A stretch of 64,000 nt of DNA, taken from contig KB307841.1 in NCBI GenBank assembly GCA_000328365.1, forward strand, positions 1 through 64,000. Reading direction: 5' to 3'. A program made the position numbers and the translations under genes. Of this stretch, positions 23,391 through 33,270 are shown in pieces. How positions within the stretch are numbered: position 1 is the first letter of the stretch; each line of letters begins with the position of its first letter. Source of the stretch: Capitella teleta (taxonomy: Eukaryota > Annelida > Polychaeta > Capitellidae). The notes under the pieces are model-generated. The model saw only the letters and a list, made by a program, of their open reading frames with translations, ran no database searches and was not told the origin of the DNA.

Positions 23391-24133
23391 ATTACTGTTT
23401 ATTTTTCACTTAATGCATGTATGTAACTATTTCTTTTTCAATATCTGTTTTATTCAGTTTATATTCATATTAATTGCTCATATTGTTAAGCACAACTTAA
23501 GAATTATATTGACAATTGTCGCACTTTATAGCCCCCAGAGTGACTTCAATTGAAGCAACTGGTGAGCAAGAATTGTTTCGGACCGCCGCTGCAAGTTTTT
23601 GCCAACAGCCGCCTTAGAAATACTAGAATGCAAATTTGGGTCAGGTGATTGGTCAGAATTGAAGCCAGATTTAAGGGGAATATTTTGTAGAATGCCAAAG
23701 CGTCGTGATCAGAACAGCTCAATTGAAACTCAACACGATGGTGCTTCATGTGCTTTATTATCCCCTTAAATTCTTATCATGAATAGGTGCTTTAAGATTA
23801 CACAGTCATTCTAGTTACTCCTTTATACATCAATGGCAACATAGGCTTGGCAAATCTGGAGCTGCCACAATATTTTTTCAGGGATCAAAACTTGTTCTCT
23901 TTCACCAATTACATGTATTTGCATTACAAGCATATTGATTTCTTGATATTTATCGAGTATATACACATATGCACGTGCGTATGTCACTATCAAGTGACAA
24001 TTTTCAGAAGTGAGTGACTATTTTATTATGAAGTCAATCAGGGGACTAACACTATAACAATTTAAATTCGTTCATTCATATTGTATGGTGGCCAGGATGT
24101 GAAATGTGAAAAAATAGAAATGAAGTCATGCAC

Positions 24134-24203
24134 ACAAGTTAGCAATGTCGTTCCCTTGAATTAGCGATGTCGTTCCTACAAATTAACGATGTTGTTCTTA
24201 CGA
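24134..24203 (+). repeat. Three short tandem repeats of about 22-23 bp
   Basis: Three successive units of the form (A)TTAGC(A/G)ATGTCGTTC(C)TACAA occur. The third differs by a few transitions. They stand just before the hairpin at 24264-24329. Confidence 0.6.
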
Positions 24204-24263
24204 CTTACTATGACTTGGTGACAACCTAGCTAACACATGGTAAATATAATTATTTTTCTTAGA

Positions 24264-24329
24264 TTTCCACAAGATAGCTACCTCGTGCGCACGACAAAGT
24301 AAGTCGTGCGAACGAGTTACTTGTGGAAA
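24264..24329. repeat. Imperfect inverted repeat with GTCGTGCG core
   Basis: Left arm 24264-24295 begins TTTCCACAAG and ends CGCACGAC; right arm 24303-24329 begins GTCGTGCG and ends CTTGTGGAAA. The arms pair with a small internal asymmetry and a 7-nt loop. It looks like a small foldback repeat. Confidence 0.55.
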
Positions 24330-25104
24330 CAAGATCATATAATTATTTTCTACATGTCCTATCTGGGCCACCGTAATATTGCGACTGCAAATAAATTTTA
24401 CATTTTATGGTCGAGTCCATTTTGAGTCTGAGCCTGACCTTATTGTAATTTTAATGTAGAATCCCAAACAAAGAAGATGAAAATGATTTCGATGGTATTC
24501 CCTGATCACGTATATTAAAAAAAAACTGAGGAATGATCAAAATATTTCAAAATCAATCATCGAAGGAGAAAATATAGCAAAATAACAACCCGGTCAAAGC
24601 TACCACCCCCTGACCCCAAAAAATACAATCGCCCAAATAGTCGGATTCTCCTCGGCCGTTTCAGGGCAACTGAGTGACATCAAAACAGATCCAGATAATC
24701 ATTATTTATATAATAATTCTAAGAAGGTGAGGCATATTATGGTGATTGGGTCGATGTATGTGTTGTGAAAGTTGTCCGCCCTTCCAGAGTGCTCTAATTC
24801 GAGGATGATCCGGGCCCGATGCCTCGGCGGTCGTTGATCTCTCGTTAGCTCACTCGGTTCCTCGTATGCTCATTTTGAGGTCATGTTCAGGTCACAGTCA
24901 GATGATAAGGCTACGAGCCTACGAAGTGCATTATCTCTCCCAGACGATTTCTCTAATGTATTAGTGTAATTAATATTTCATAGGGAATGAATCGGCCATA
25001 AATGTTGCATATTTATTGTAATTTGTTAATTATTTTTAGATTGTTCAATCAATATTCTCGACCTACTATAAATATTATGGAATATGATCCCAATTCCATA
25101 CCTC

Positions 25105-25813
25105 TTGTGACCCGCCACGACGAAATCGGTCTAAAGTCGCACTGAGCTCAAGAGAAATATTGGGATAAAAGCGCTCGAGGCGAAAACATGTCAATTCTCG
25201 GGTTTCACTGTATTCTGGTAGATCAACACCTTAACTTCAAAGTGAAAGTGCAACAACAATTATGTGCATTTTTAAACTATAAATTGGTTTAATTTTACTT
25301 ATTATAGACCCCCTGTTTGACCTGTGGTGAGTGTAGTCTTTATGAAATATTTTAATGAGGAAAAAGGCAAAAAGCGTTAATTAGTGGTCGTTTCAAATGC
25401 TTAGTATGGGTACATGCGATTTGTCAATAAAAGGTTTCAATGTGAAGAGAGGGAACAGAGATTTCTATTAATAGTTTTCATAAGATTTTGTGTTTACAAG
25501 TGTCGCCATTGGAAGGGATTTACAACTGGTCAAATTCAGGTTATGATGTGAACTCTGAAAGATGCTCTGTTACCATGGCGACGCACGTGCGTGATGAAAA
25601 TTCTTAGCAATATTCAATCGCATTTTCCTGCATTTTGACATTATGACTGTTGCATGGTTCAAATGCTCATAACTTCTTAACAAGAAGAGGTTGGTTTTTT
25701 TGTTTTTTTTTTTACATCATATTGAAGGTAATAGGCAGCTCTTTATGAATATTACAAAAGGTCAGAAATTTTATTTTGCAACGTTAGACTGATTTCGTCG
25801 TGGAGGGTCACAA
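25105..25813. mobile_element. MITE-like element with TTGTGACCC ends
   Basis: Inverted ends TTGTGACCCGCCACGACGAA and the matching right end (inverse TTGTGACCCTCCACGACGAA) continue as ATC(G/A)GTCTAA. About 29 bp pair with only a few mismatches. The element is 709 bp with no coding capacity seen. The target duplication is not clear. It shares end style with 18262-18538. Confidence 0.65.
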
Positions 25814-28560
25814 CACTAATATGCTCCAAAACTCCTATTCGGCTATTGCTAATACTTAGGGTAAAAGGCCCCCTCCAATTCCTTAGATGGCTACTCTGTA
25901 TCTCATGGACTATGATCAATCATCATGGAGTTATTATCATGGTCCCAATGGCCACAGAGGTTTCCTTCAAGTTTCAGTCCCGCTCTGTTTCTCCCTTTTC
26001 AGTTGTTAGTTTATGTTATTGTTGAACAGTTGAATTGATTAAATAAAAGATAGATTTTACAGATTTGTAACATTACCGGTGCCTTCGTCTTCTTGACTGT
26101 TCCCCTTTCCTATTTGGCCTGAAAGTTCTGAACTTCATTCCATTTGTATTTCATTCTCTTTCGGTATTTCATCTTTTAAATCTTCAGGATTCATCATGTT
26201 ACATGCCACTTGCACACATTTACCGGTATAACTAAATTGCACATTTATAATTTTATATCCTGTTGAGATGACCTCTTGACATTATTGAATAACGAATTCT
26301 ATTATGTACCTCTATAAGGCTGAATCCCTCTGGAACATAACCAGTGCTTTAATTAAAACATTACTTTGGTTATGGAGTTTGAACTTGAGAAATGTGCATT
26401 TTTATTGCTAATGACATAAAATCGGTGCCAAAAAATGTTTATTAATTTAAAGTCACTGATGGCTTGAGTTGCTGGAGTGAGAAGTGAGAACCATAAGAGC
26501 CGTTTTGACGCCCCTGCGGAGAACATACATGAGCTTGCTCTTGATCAATTTTTCAATCAGCTTAGTATCAATGATGTCATTCCATTAACTGATTAAATTG
26601 AGAAAAGGGTGATTCCCTAAAATATTTCCCCGAACTTGCAATTTGAATTTTTCCACACACGTACATGAAAGGTGCTTAAAGTTGGCTTAAAGGAAGCTCC
26701 TGTTTGTGTCCCAGAAATAACCTGAACAACAAAATTTTGACTCGGATGTGCTCAAAAAAGTTTCAATAGCCAGGGAAGATGTTGACAATGCTGACTATTG
26801 CATTTCTAAATCTGGATTCGTGGAATATGTCCCTTGTGACCCTTACTTATCCTTATCATTCTTATGGTTATTAAGAATGTAAGATCTTGCCTATGCTTAC
26901 AGCCAGCACCATAGCCACAACATACTATTTTCTTATTCTAGGACTCCTGTCATAATGAATTACTGGTATATTAATAATTTTCATCATATTCCTTTGCTTG
27001 TTATGAGACTAAAACTGGGTGTTAAGTGTAAACTGATGTACTGCTCTTCGACACTTTGGCAGCTGTGTATACAGTTTATACATAGCATGATAAGCTAGCC
27101 TTATTATACAATTATTATATTTGCATACTTTTTATAATATGAAATAGCATAAGGTTCTGTACACTCATTGATTTATTTTTCCTGTACTGATAGACCTCAT
27201 GATCAATATGAACCAAAAGAGCTTTATCACCCTAATGAAAATTTATTATTGCTTTCATTGAAATAAATCAAAATTCATCTATAATTTTTTTTTATGCCTT
27301 TTGCAACTTGCACAAGTTTATTCATTGAATAATATAAAGGATATAATATCAGTATCAATCAATAATTCATGCTATGGTGTGCTTTATCATGCTACCGGTA
27401 TATATTTTTGGTCATATTTTTCATTTGAGTTTTAATTAAGTAGATCATATCAGATTCAGCGTCGTTCGCAGTAGGGCTTGAATAAAACCACTCTCACTGT
27501 GACTTTGTGAAGCTTTGAATAGTAAACTTGTCGAACAGAGGTTTTACAGAACTGATTATGGCCTGAAATGGTTAATCCACCATTGTTTATGAAGTCTAAG
27601 TCTAGGTAATATATTTTGATTTTTACCTGGCAACGAATATTTATGATTTATTTTCATATTATTCTGGATTACCGGTAATCAATAAATAAGCCGATTTGGT
27701 GTCTTTTTATTAAAATAATGAACAGGTCAATGGACTTCTAACAACCCTGTTTTGCTTAATTTTCGAGCTGGTCTTGACTTGGTACCATTCAAGGGGACGA
27801 TTGACTGGATCTCAAATTAATCATCTCAAAGTCAGTACATTCTGTACATAATGTTATATAACTTCAATAAATAAGTATATTTATTAATAGGTCTCAATTA
27901 ATTAATGCAACCTTTTTTATTTCTTGAATCACCACCCATGAGAAGGGAGTGTTTCATGGAAGAATTGCCGCCCAGCCCACCCTCATTTTATTTTTATTTC
28001 TTGGTGTTTGACGTAGTTGCACAAGTAACAAATGCACTTGCACTCACTCCGCTATTAGTACTAGTATCCGGCATAAAGTAACCACAACGAGAAAAATGCC
28101 TGTATCTTAAATTTGTTTTCACGCATTCAGTCACTTCACACGACACTGCTTCAATGTTCTACTGGTGAAAAAAGCACAACAGGCTGCATGAGGACAGTCA
28201 TTAATTCAAAGCAGGACCCTTTTGGGATTCAGTGTTCAATTAATCAATAACTTACGTGTATCAATACGTTATCAATCATTTCCGGCCACCTTATCTGGTG
28301 GTCTTATCTGCAATTTCATGCATCTGTAGTAAGTAATGTTCACCAACAATCTGTTTTGGAAGAGCACTGTGTACATTAACCTAGCTTACGGTTTTGCATT
28401 AGTGCGAATTGTGCAATGTTCAATCATCATATTACTGGTATTCTCCCGAGAGATTGTCGCATCCAAGTGATTCAGTTAGCTCTCGTGTACTCTGACCAGT
28501 TCTGTGTCTCCTGGTTAATTAATAAATTTAATAATAATTATGATGCAATTGGAAATCTTG
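25814..28560. other. Intergenic, no supported gene
   Basis: AT-rich DNA with repeated ACCGGTA words but no open frame with family features and no clear repeat boundary. Confidence 0.4.
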
Positions 28561-28589
28561 GAAATCACAGAATTGAGATAATTATTGAA

Positions 28590-28770
28590 ATCCTGTGAGT
28601 TGCCCCACAGGGAATCAAACCCACGACCCTCTGCACACTTTGCGGCCCCCATATAATTATATACTGTATACCCATATAGGCCCCCATATTCCGTATCAGG
28701 CAAGCGAGTTGAGGTTAGCTGTTCAACTCAATCATTTTCATGCAGGTTTATTTGAAGTAACAACCAATTT
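28590..28770 (-). repeat. tRNA-derived SINE-like repeat
   Basis: On the minus strand, GGTCGTGGGTTTGATTCCCT contains a good RNA polymerase III B-box (GGTTTGATTCC, 28611-28622). A degenerate A-box-like region lies near CAGCTAACCTCAACTCGC. It looks like a tRNA-headed SINE. Its body does not match the SINE family at 57013-57342. Confidence 0.45.
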
Positions 28771-28889
28771 GATATTGATAAATAAATTATGGATATAATT
28801 TGATATTTATAAATAAATTATGGAAATATAAATTTTTGAAATTTACCTTCTTATCTTATTAAATTCCTAAATTTATCTGGTTAATGGTT

Positions 28890-29183
28890 TTGTACGTTAC
28901 GTTTTATATTTGATGATTTTGAAAATGTAAAAAGTATAATACAAATAGGCATGTATGATGAAGCAACGATTGCTGAATCATTAGCCCTAAAAGTCATTTG
29001 TTATTTAAGAGATGGCCTAATGTTTTTAAACTTTGAAATTACTAGTGAGGAATTACTATTTGCATTTAATCATTTTACAATTTGATTAAACTACCTTTAT
29101 GTTGTAGTTTAGATTTGTTTTTGTTTTTTAAATCTGATTTTCTTTCACCTACTATACTCCTGTATATTTATTTATACAAATAA

Positions 29184-29219
<36 letters not shown>

Positions 29220-29220
29220 T
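28890..29220 (+). mobile_element. LINE 3' end with (ATT)n tail
   Basis: An open stretch of about 63 codons from 28897 reads DDFENVKSIIQIGMYDEATI and VICYLRDGLMFLNFEITSEE and ends with a stop near 29085. A short AT-rich 3' UTR follows, then ATAAATT and a pure (ATT)n run at 29187-29219. The end of an ORF2 followed by a microsatellite-like 3' tail is the usual structure of CR1/L2-type LINEs. It is related in style to the fragment at 21712-22405. Confidence 0.65.
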
Positions 29221-30090
29221 AGAATCGGTTATCAAAAGCCTCATACGTTCACTGTAATGCACTAGTAAAGAATCAATGTTCACACATGTCTGACAATGTC
29301 ACAATGTTATGTTCGCCTGAGACTTTGATCATAAAGAGGGTCCGTTTAGAATGGTAGTTCTGTTATGATATGCTGGTACTCGCATTATCAGTGTTTATCA
29401 TTGCTTTATTAGTGTCTTAATTAGTATGCATTTCTGGACATTTTACCCACTGAAGTGATATTGCATGTTGATCTGAAGCGGTATTACTGGACTGAATGGG
29501 TGTTATTATACCGGTCACTTGGGCACCAGCACAGCCAGTAACAACTACGAGAAGGAAGACAGGACATGCAACAATGCTCTATAAGTATAAGTATAATAAA
29601 ATACATCAGAACAGCGTTCCCTATTGCCACCACGATCCAAGGTCACGTCTCAGAAGAACCCCAAAGAGGAAAACACCAAAATCGGATGACAATAACATCA
29701 AACAGAAACAATCATCAGAAATGCCATAAATTTTATGCTCCTATAAAAACTTTTAAATATTCTTACCCCAAATATATTTCCAGATCCCCCCCCCTTACTT
29801 GGACACCTTCAAAAAGTAGCCCATATGCATTTTTCAACCACCAACATAACTGATGTGAATCATGTAATAAAAAAAAAAAAAACACACTCAAAAATAACTT
29901 ACCGGGTAATATTAATAATAAACATATCATCGTACATGACAGCAATTCAGTTGGTCAACTTGTTTGGTCAAAAACTAAAAAAATCTTGCATTTGTTGAAT
30001 TTTATTAGTGCATCAATAGAAAGTATTTTGAATAATATGTTTTTGTTACTCACTAATGACTTGGCATTGATTACCAGTATGCTAATGGTT
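29221..30090. other. Intergenic, no supported gene
   Basis: Two overlapping open frames of 77 and 95 codons (29496-29853) have no recognisable features. A C-run and A-run at 29786-29880 are simple sequence. Confidence 0.4.
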
Positions 30091-30305
30091 AGAGAGGGCA
30101 GAGTAGGTCAGTCGGTTGGCCGCCTTACTGCATTTCTGTGTCGTCTACTGTGTTACTGTCTATGGTGGTATGCAGGATAAAGACGCCTTGGGATCTATTA
30201 AAAATAGTTAATAACCCCCGTGGTTGGGGGCATCCCCCTCTCCCCCCGAGCCCTGCTTTCTGCTCTGGCGCCCTTATGACGTAAATGGGTGTGGATCCGT
30301 AAAAC
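30091..30305 (+). repeat. SINE copy (family of 57013-57342)
   Basis: The left part, GAGTAGGTCAGTCGGTTGGC, fits a pol III A-box (TRGYNNARYNGG). The body TCTATGGTGGTATGCAGGAT, then AAAGACGCCTTGGGAT, and the end CTGCTCTGGCGCCCTTAT...GGATCCGTAAAA follow the same order as the copies at 57013 and 58761. Confidence 0.65.
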
Positions 30306-30442
30306 CACAATAGTCTTGCCTAGTTAGCACATGATTAATTAGTCATTAATGAAAACATCTTTGAACAGTGAGGCCACCTTATTTGCCATTTATAAATTTC
30401 GATCGAGAGTGCTGTTGAACTGAATAACCAACAACATTGTAA

Positions 30443-30492
30443 TAACTTAACAAGGCCAGGTGCTGTGTGCTGCTCTCTATGTACTATTGTAT
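30443..30492 (+). repeat. Short SINE fragment
   Basis: AACAAGGCCAGGTGCTGTGT followed by GCTGCTCTCTATGTAC matches the middle block of the SINE family (AACAAGGCCAAGCGCTATGT at 57191-57210). Confidence 0.5.
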
Positions 30493-30505
30493 ATCATTCT
30501 TGATA

Positions 30506-31073
30506 TCACTCTATAGAGGGATCGGATGATCTGCCCACCATTGCGTAATACCTTCCCTCTGATCTTCTTCTTTCCGTTTCGTCAGGGGAATGATATTTCA
30601 TAATATAAACAGTTTCTTGCCAGAAGGTAGATGCAACTTGCGCTGTGTCTGCCTGAAACATGGAAGAATAAAAATAAACCGACGTCGTCGTCAGGTGAGA
30701 GAAAAAGTGCTTCTTAATCAACACACTATGCAACGCAACCCACTTCTCTGTTCATGTCCCGCGATAAAAACACGCAAGCAAATAAATCTGACGACTTTTT
30801 TCTTCTTCTTCTTCTCTCTTGCGAACGAGCGAAGTAAAGTTGAGTTTTTACTGCGTTCCTCACCTGAATATTACGATGCCGTGCACTGAATTGCTTATTT
30901 GAACCAGCACCAGTTGTTAGACTATCAATCGACGGTCTCCTGTGAACTGAGGAGTATACGGTGTATACAGGTGTCTGCGGCGCATGTGGCTGTGATTCTC
31001 GTTGACCCATTCTGATATCTTGAGATGAAAAGGGGTCAATTTTGACTGAGGGGGTTTGGCTGGCCATGCTCAT
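30506..31073 (-). CDS. Uncharacterised two-exon gene, 118 aa
   Basis: Exon 1 is 31073-30864 and exon 2 is 30652-30506. The 211-bp intron has a GTGAGG donor and a strong acceptor (TTTATTTTTATTCTTCCATG, then TTTCAG), and the join is phase 0. Exon 1 gives a polar, Ser/Gln/Pro-rich stretch beginning MSMASQTPSVKIDPFSSQDI and ending SNKQFSARHRNIQ. Exon 2 gives ADTAQVASTFWQETVYIMKY, then HSPDETERRRSEGRYYAMVG, and ends DPSIE. No signal peptide or membrane helix is visible. I do not recognise the family. Support is the quality of the splice sites, the frame across them and protein-like composition. It could still be chance. The start is the first of two close ATGs (M1, M3). No AATAAA was seen close downstream. 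Confidence 0.5.
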
Positions 31074-31260
31074 GTCGAGTAATTTTACACTGAACTGAAT
31101 GACAACATTGACTGCTTGAGTCGGTTAACAATACCATGGGTGGAAGTCTGAAGTGTACAGGGTTTTTTTCTAATTTTTTTCTTTTTTTTTCTTCCCAAAA
31201 TTCCGACCTGTTTTGTCAGTTGAATATCTGCACGTGAGCCATCAAATGCCACTGCTTTCC

Positions 31261-31520
31261 AGTGAGCAACGTTTGCGGGGCTTTTTTGCATGCTGGAGGC
31301 TGAGATGGTCACCCTGCGAATCAGGCGTACGGTGACAGCTGACATCAGTCTGATACGGAGGAGACATTGTTTATCTGAAGGGTTGTTTCCCTCTCTGATT
31401 GTGGCATTCAAGGCACGGTGTGTTATTGGCATCGCTGTGTTGCATAATTCGCTCGATGACAAATTAAAATCAGACCCAAATGCAATGCATTTAGACCTCT
31501 TTAAGCCGGCCATTGTGTCA
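31261..31520 (+). other. Candidate exon (possibly 5' non-coding or first coding exon)
   Basis: Bounded by a good acceptor (CCACTGCTTTCCAG, ending 31260) and a consensus donor (TGTCAG/GTGAGTATGG at 31520/31521). An ATG at 31290 opens a frame MLEAEMVTLRIRRTVTADIS to VIGIAVLHNSLDDKLKSD and ...DLFKPAIVS. A TGA directly after the acceptor closes the frame upstream, so if coding it would be the first coding exon. It could equally be a 5' exon of the EcR gene 7.4 kb downstream. It faces the small minus-strand gene at 30506-31073 head to head. The protein is not recognised. Confidence 0.3.
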
Positions 31521-33129
31521 GGTGAGTATGGTGTCGTGTGCTTAGAACAACTGAATCAATCGGGGCTTTCTGCTTTAACCGCCTCCGTGGAGACCGAATG
31601 TTCGATCCCCTTGAAGCCAGCTAGGAATCACTTGCATTCATTCTCTCCTCCTTTGTGTGAATAGGCCGTTTCACTTTTGTTTTGTTCCGTTTTTTTTTTT
31701 TTCCTCGTGTGAAGAAGACAAAAACGTGAACCCAAAACTCCAAAAGTTTGGCATCTGATTCGTCATCGACACGTGGTCATTTGCGGTGCTCGGCACTCTT
31801 CTGCACTGGTGTGCACTGCGCGATGTAACTTCCTGATTTCGCTGCACTTATATAACGCGTGGTTTGTGTTGCAATCATGTTTTTATTACATCTAGAATTT
31901 CATGTGAGGTTGGTTTTCATTTGTCATGCTTCGCTCGCCTTTAGCCAGTATATGCGTCATGCATAATTTCATGTAATATATAATAACATTCTTCTATACT
32001 AGTATTGCATGCAAATAATTTATGATAAATCATAGCGCACATTTACATTGTGTGCCCTTTTATACTAATGCCCACAAACCACCTGGCTCGTCACAAGGGG
32101 GAATTTACCAGGGCAGCTGAATTGGCCTATGGAGGTTTCTTAATGACTCGTTTCATATTCTGTAGAAATGAATTTTGTTTTTACCTCTCAGATCATAATC
32201 TTTGGGATGCCATGTCAGTGAAGCTCAATACTGCCTCACACCGTTCGTAGCCACAATAGAGGACCTGGTCCCAGGCTTCTGACTTATTGGTACAACGATC
32301 GTTTTATAGTATGGCTACAGACACCTTTACTTGCCCCGTTTCTTGCCGGTTGCCTGCTACCGGGTGCTTGCTTTACTGCTGTTAAATGCAGTCATAAATG
32401 CAACGCATAATGCATGCTCATTCTGACAATTTCTCAGAAGTCAACGCCTGCTGAAGCACTGCCTCTGCTTCGTACTTACGGTTCATTCCTTGGAGCAGAT
32501 AAAAATGAGTTTATTCCATTCATCTATGCATACACGTGTCTGTACGCTTGTTATCCTGTGTGTTTTTTTTTGGCTAATGGTTGCTTGTTACAAGTAGGCC
32601 CAATGCCTGGATAACAGATAACTGGTTTAGTGATGCTGTTTATGACTCCGCTGTGCTGCCTTACAACTGCACCGCGAGCCTGGGCGCTGTGTGGTTCCCG
32701 TTTATGGTACCTTATAATAAATTTATTTATAATGTACATCTATTATGTATAGGAATCTTTGGGTTCTGTGTGTAGCTGGAAAATTATAACGGTTTCACCC
32801 GAATGAAACCTTGGAAGCAATGCTGCTTCTGTTGAGGCTGGGTGAATATTGTCATCTCATTAAACATCCACGAAGGCAACCAATATCGTTGCGGACAATC
32901 GCTGTCGATTCCACCTAAATGGTTGCACGCGCTTGTCTCTGTGTCCGCTAGCTGTGTGTTCATAAGATATTCACGGAAACAGCTCAAGGAGAAAAAATAA
33001 TCGGTGAAATGTTGAGAATTGCAGGAGAGAAAAGAAGAAAAGACTGTGCTGGAAGTTGGCGGTCTTCTGAAGTTCTAATCAGGCGTTATGATTGCGTCTT
33101 CGCCCGTTACTCTGCCAGTTTAATGTGCT
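31521..33129. other. Intergenic, no supported gene
   Basis: Short open frames only. No recognisable repeat boundary. Confidence 0.35.
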
Positions 33130-33270
33130 GCCTACAACAGCGTAATAAGACCAGGCGTCGTGTGCTGTTGTCGATTGTAGTATGTAGGTTAAAGAACCCC
33201 CCAAGGGTAAGATCAGGTCCTAGGCTTCTGCTCCTGCTCATGTGGCATACACGGGGTTTGAATGAGTTGA
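33130..33270 (+). repeat. Diverged SINE copy
   Basis: The blocks AACAGCGTAATAAGACCAGG, CGTCGTGTGCTGTTGTCGAT and GTATGTAGGTTAAAGAACCC, then CCCAAGGG, line up with the family body (...AAGGCCAAGCGCTATGT...GTATGCAGGATAAA.AC.CCCTGGG). Confidence 0.5.

Noticed and set aside
31559-31625. tRNA-like stretch with GTTCGATCCCC
   Set aside because: No matching A-box or cloverleaf arms can be formed around it.
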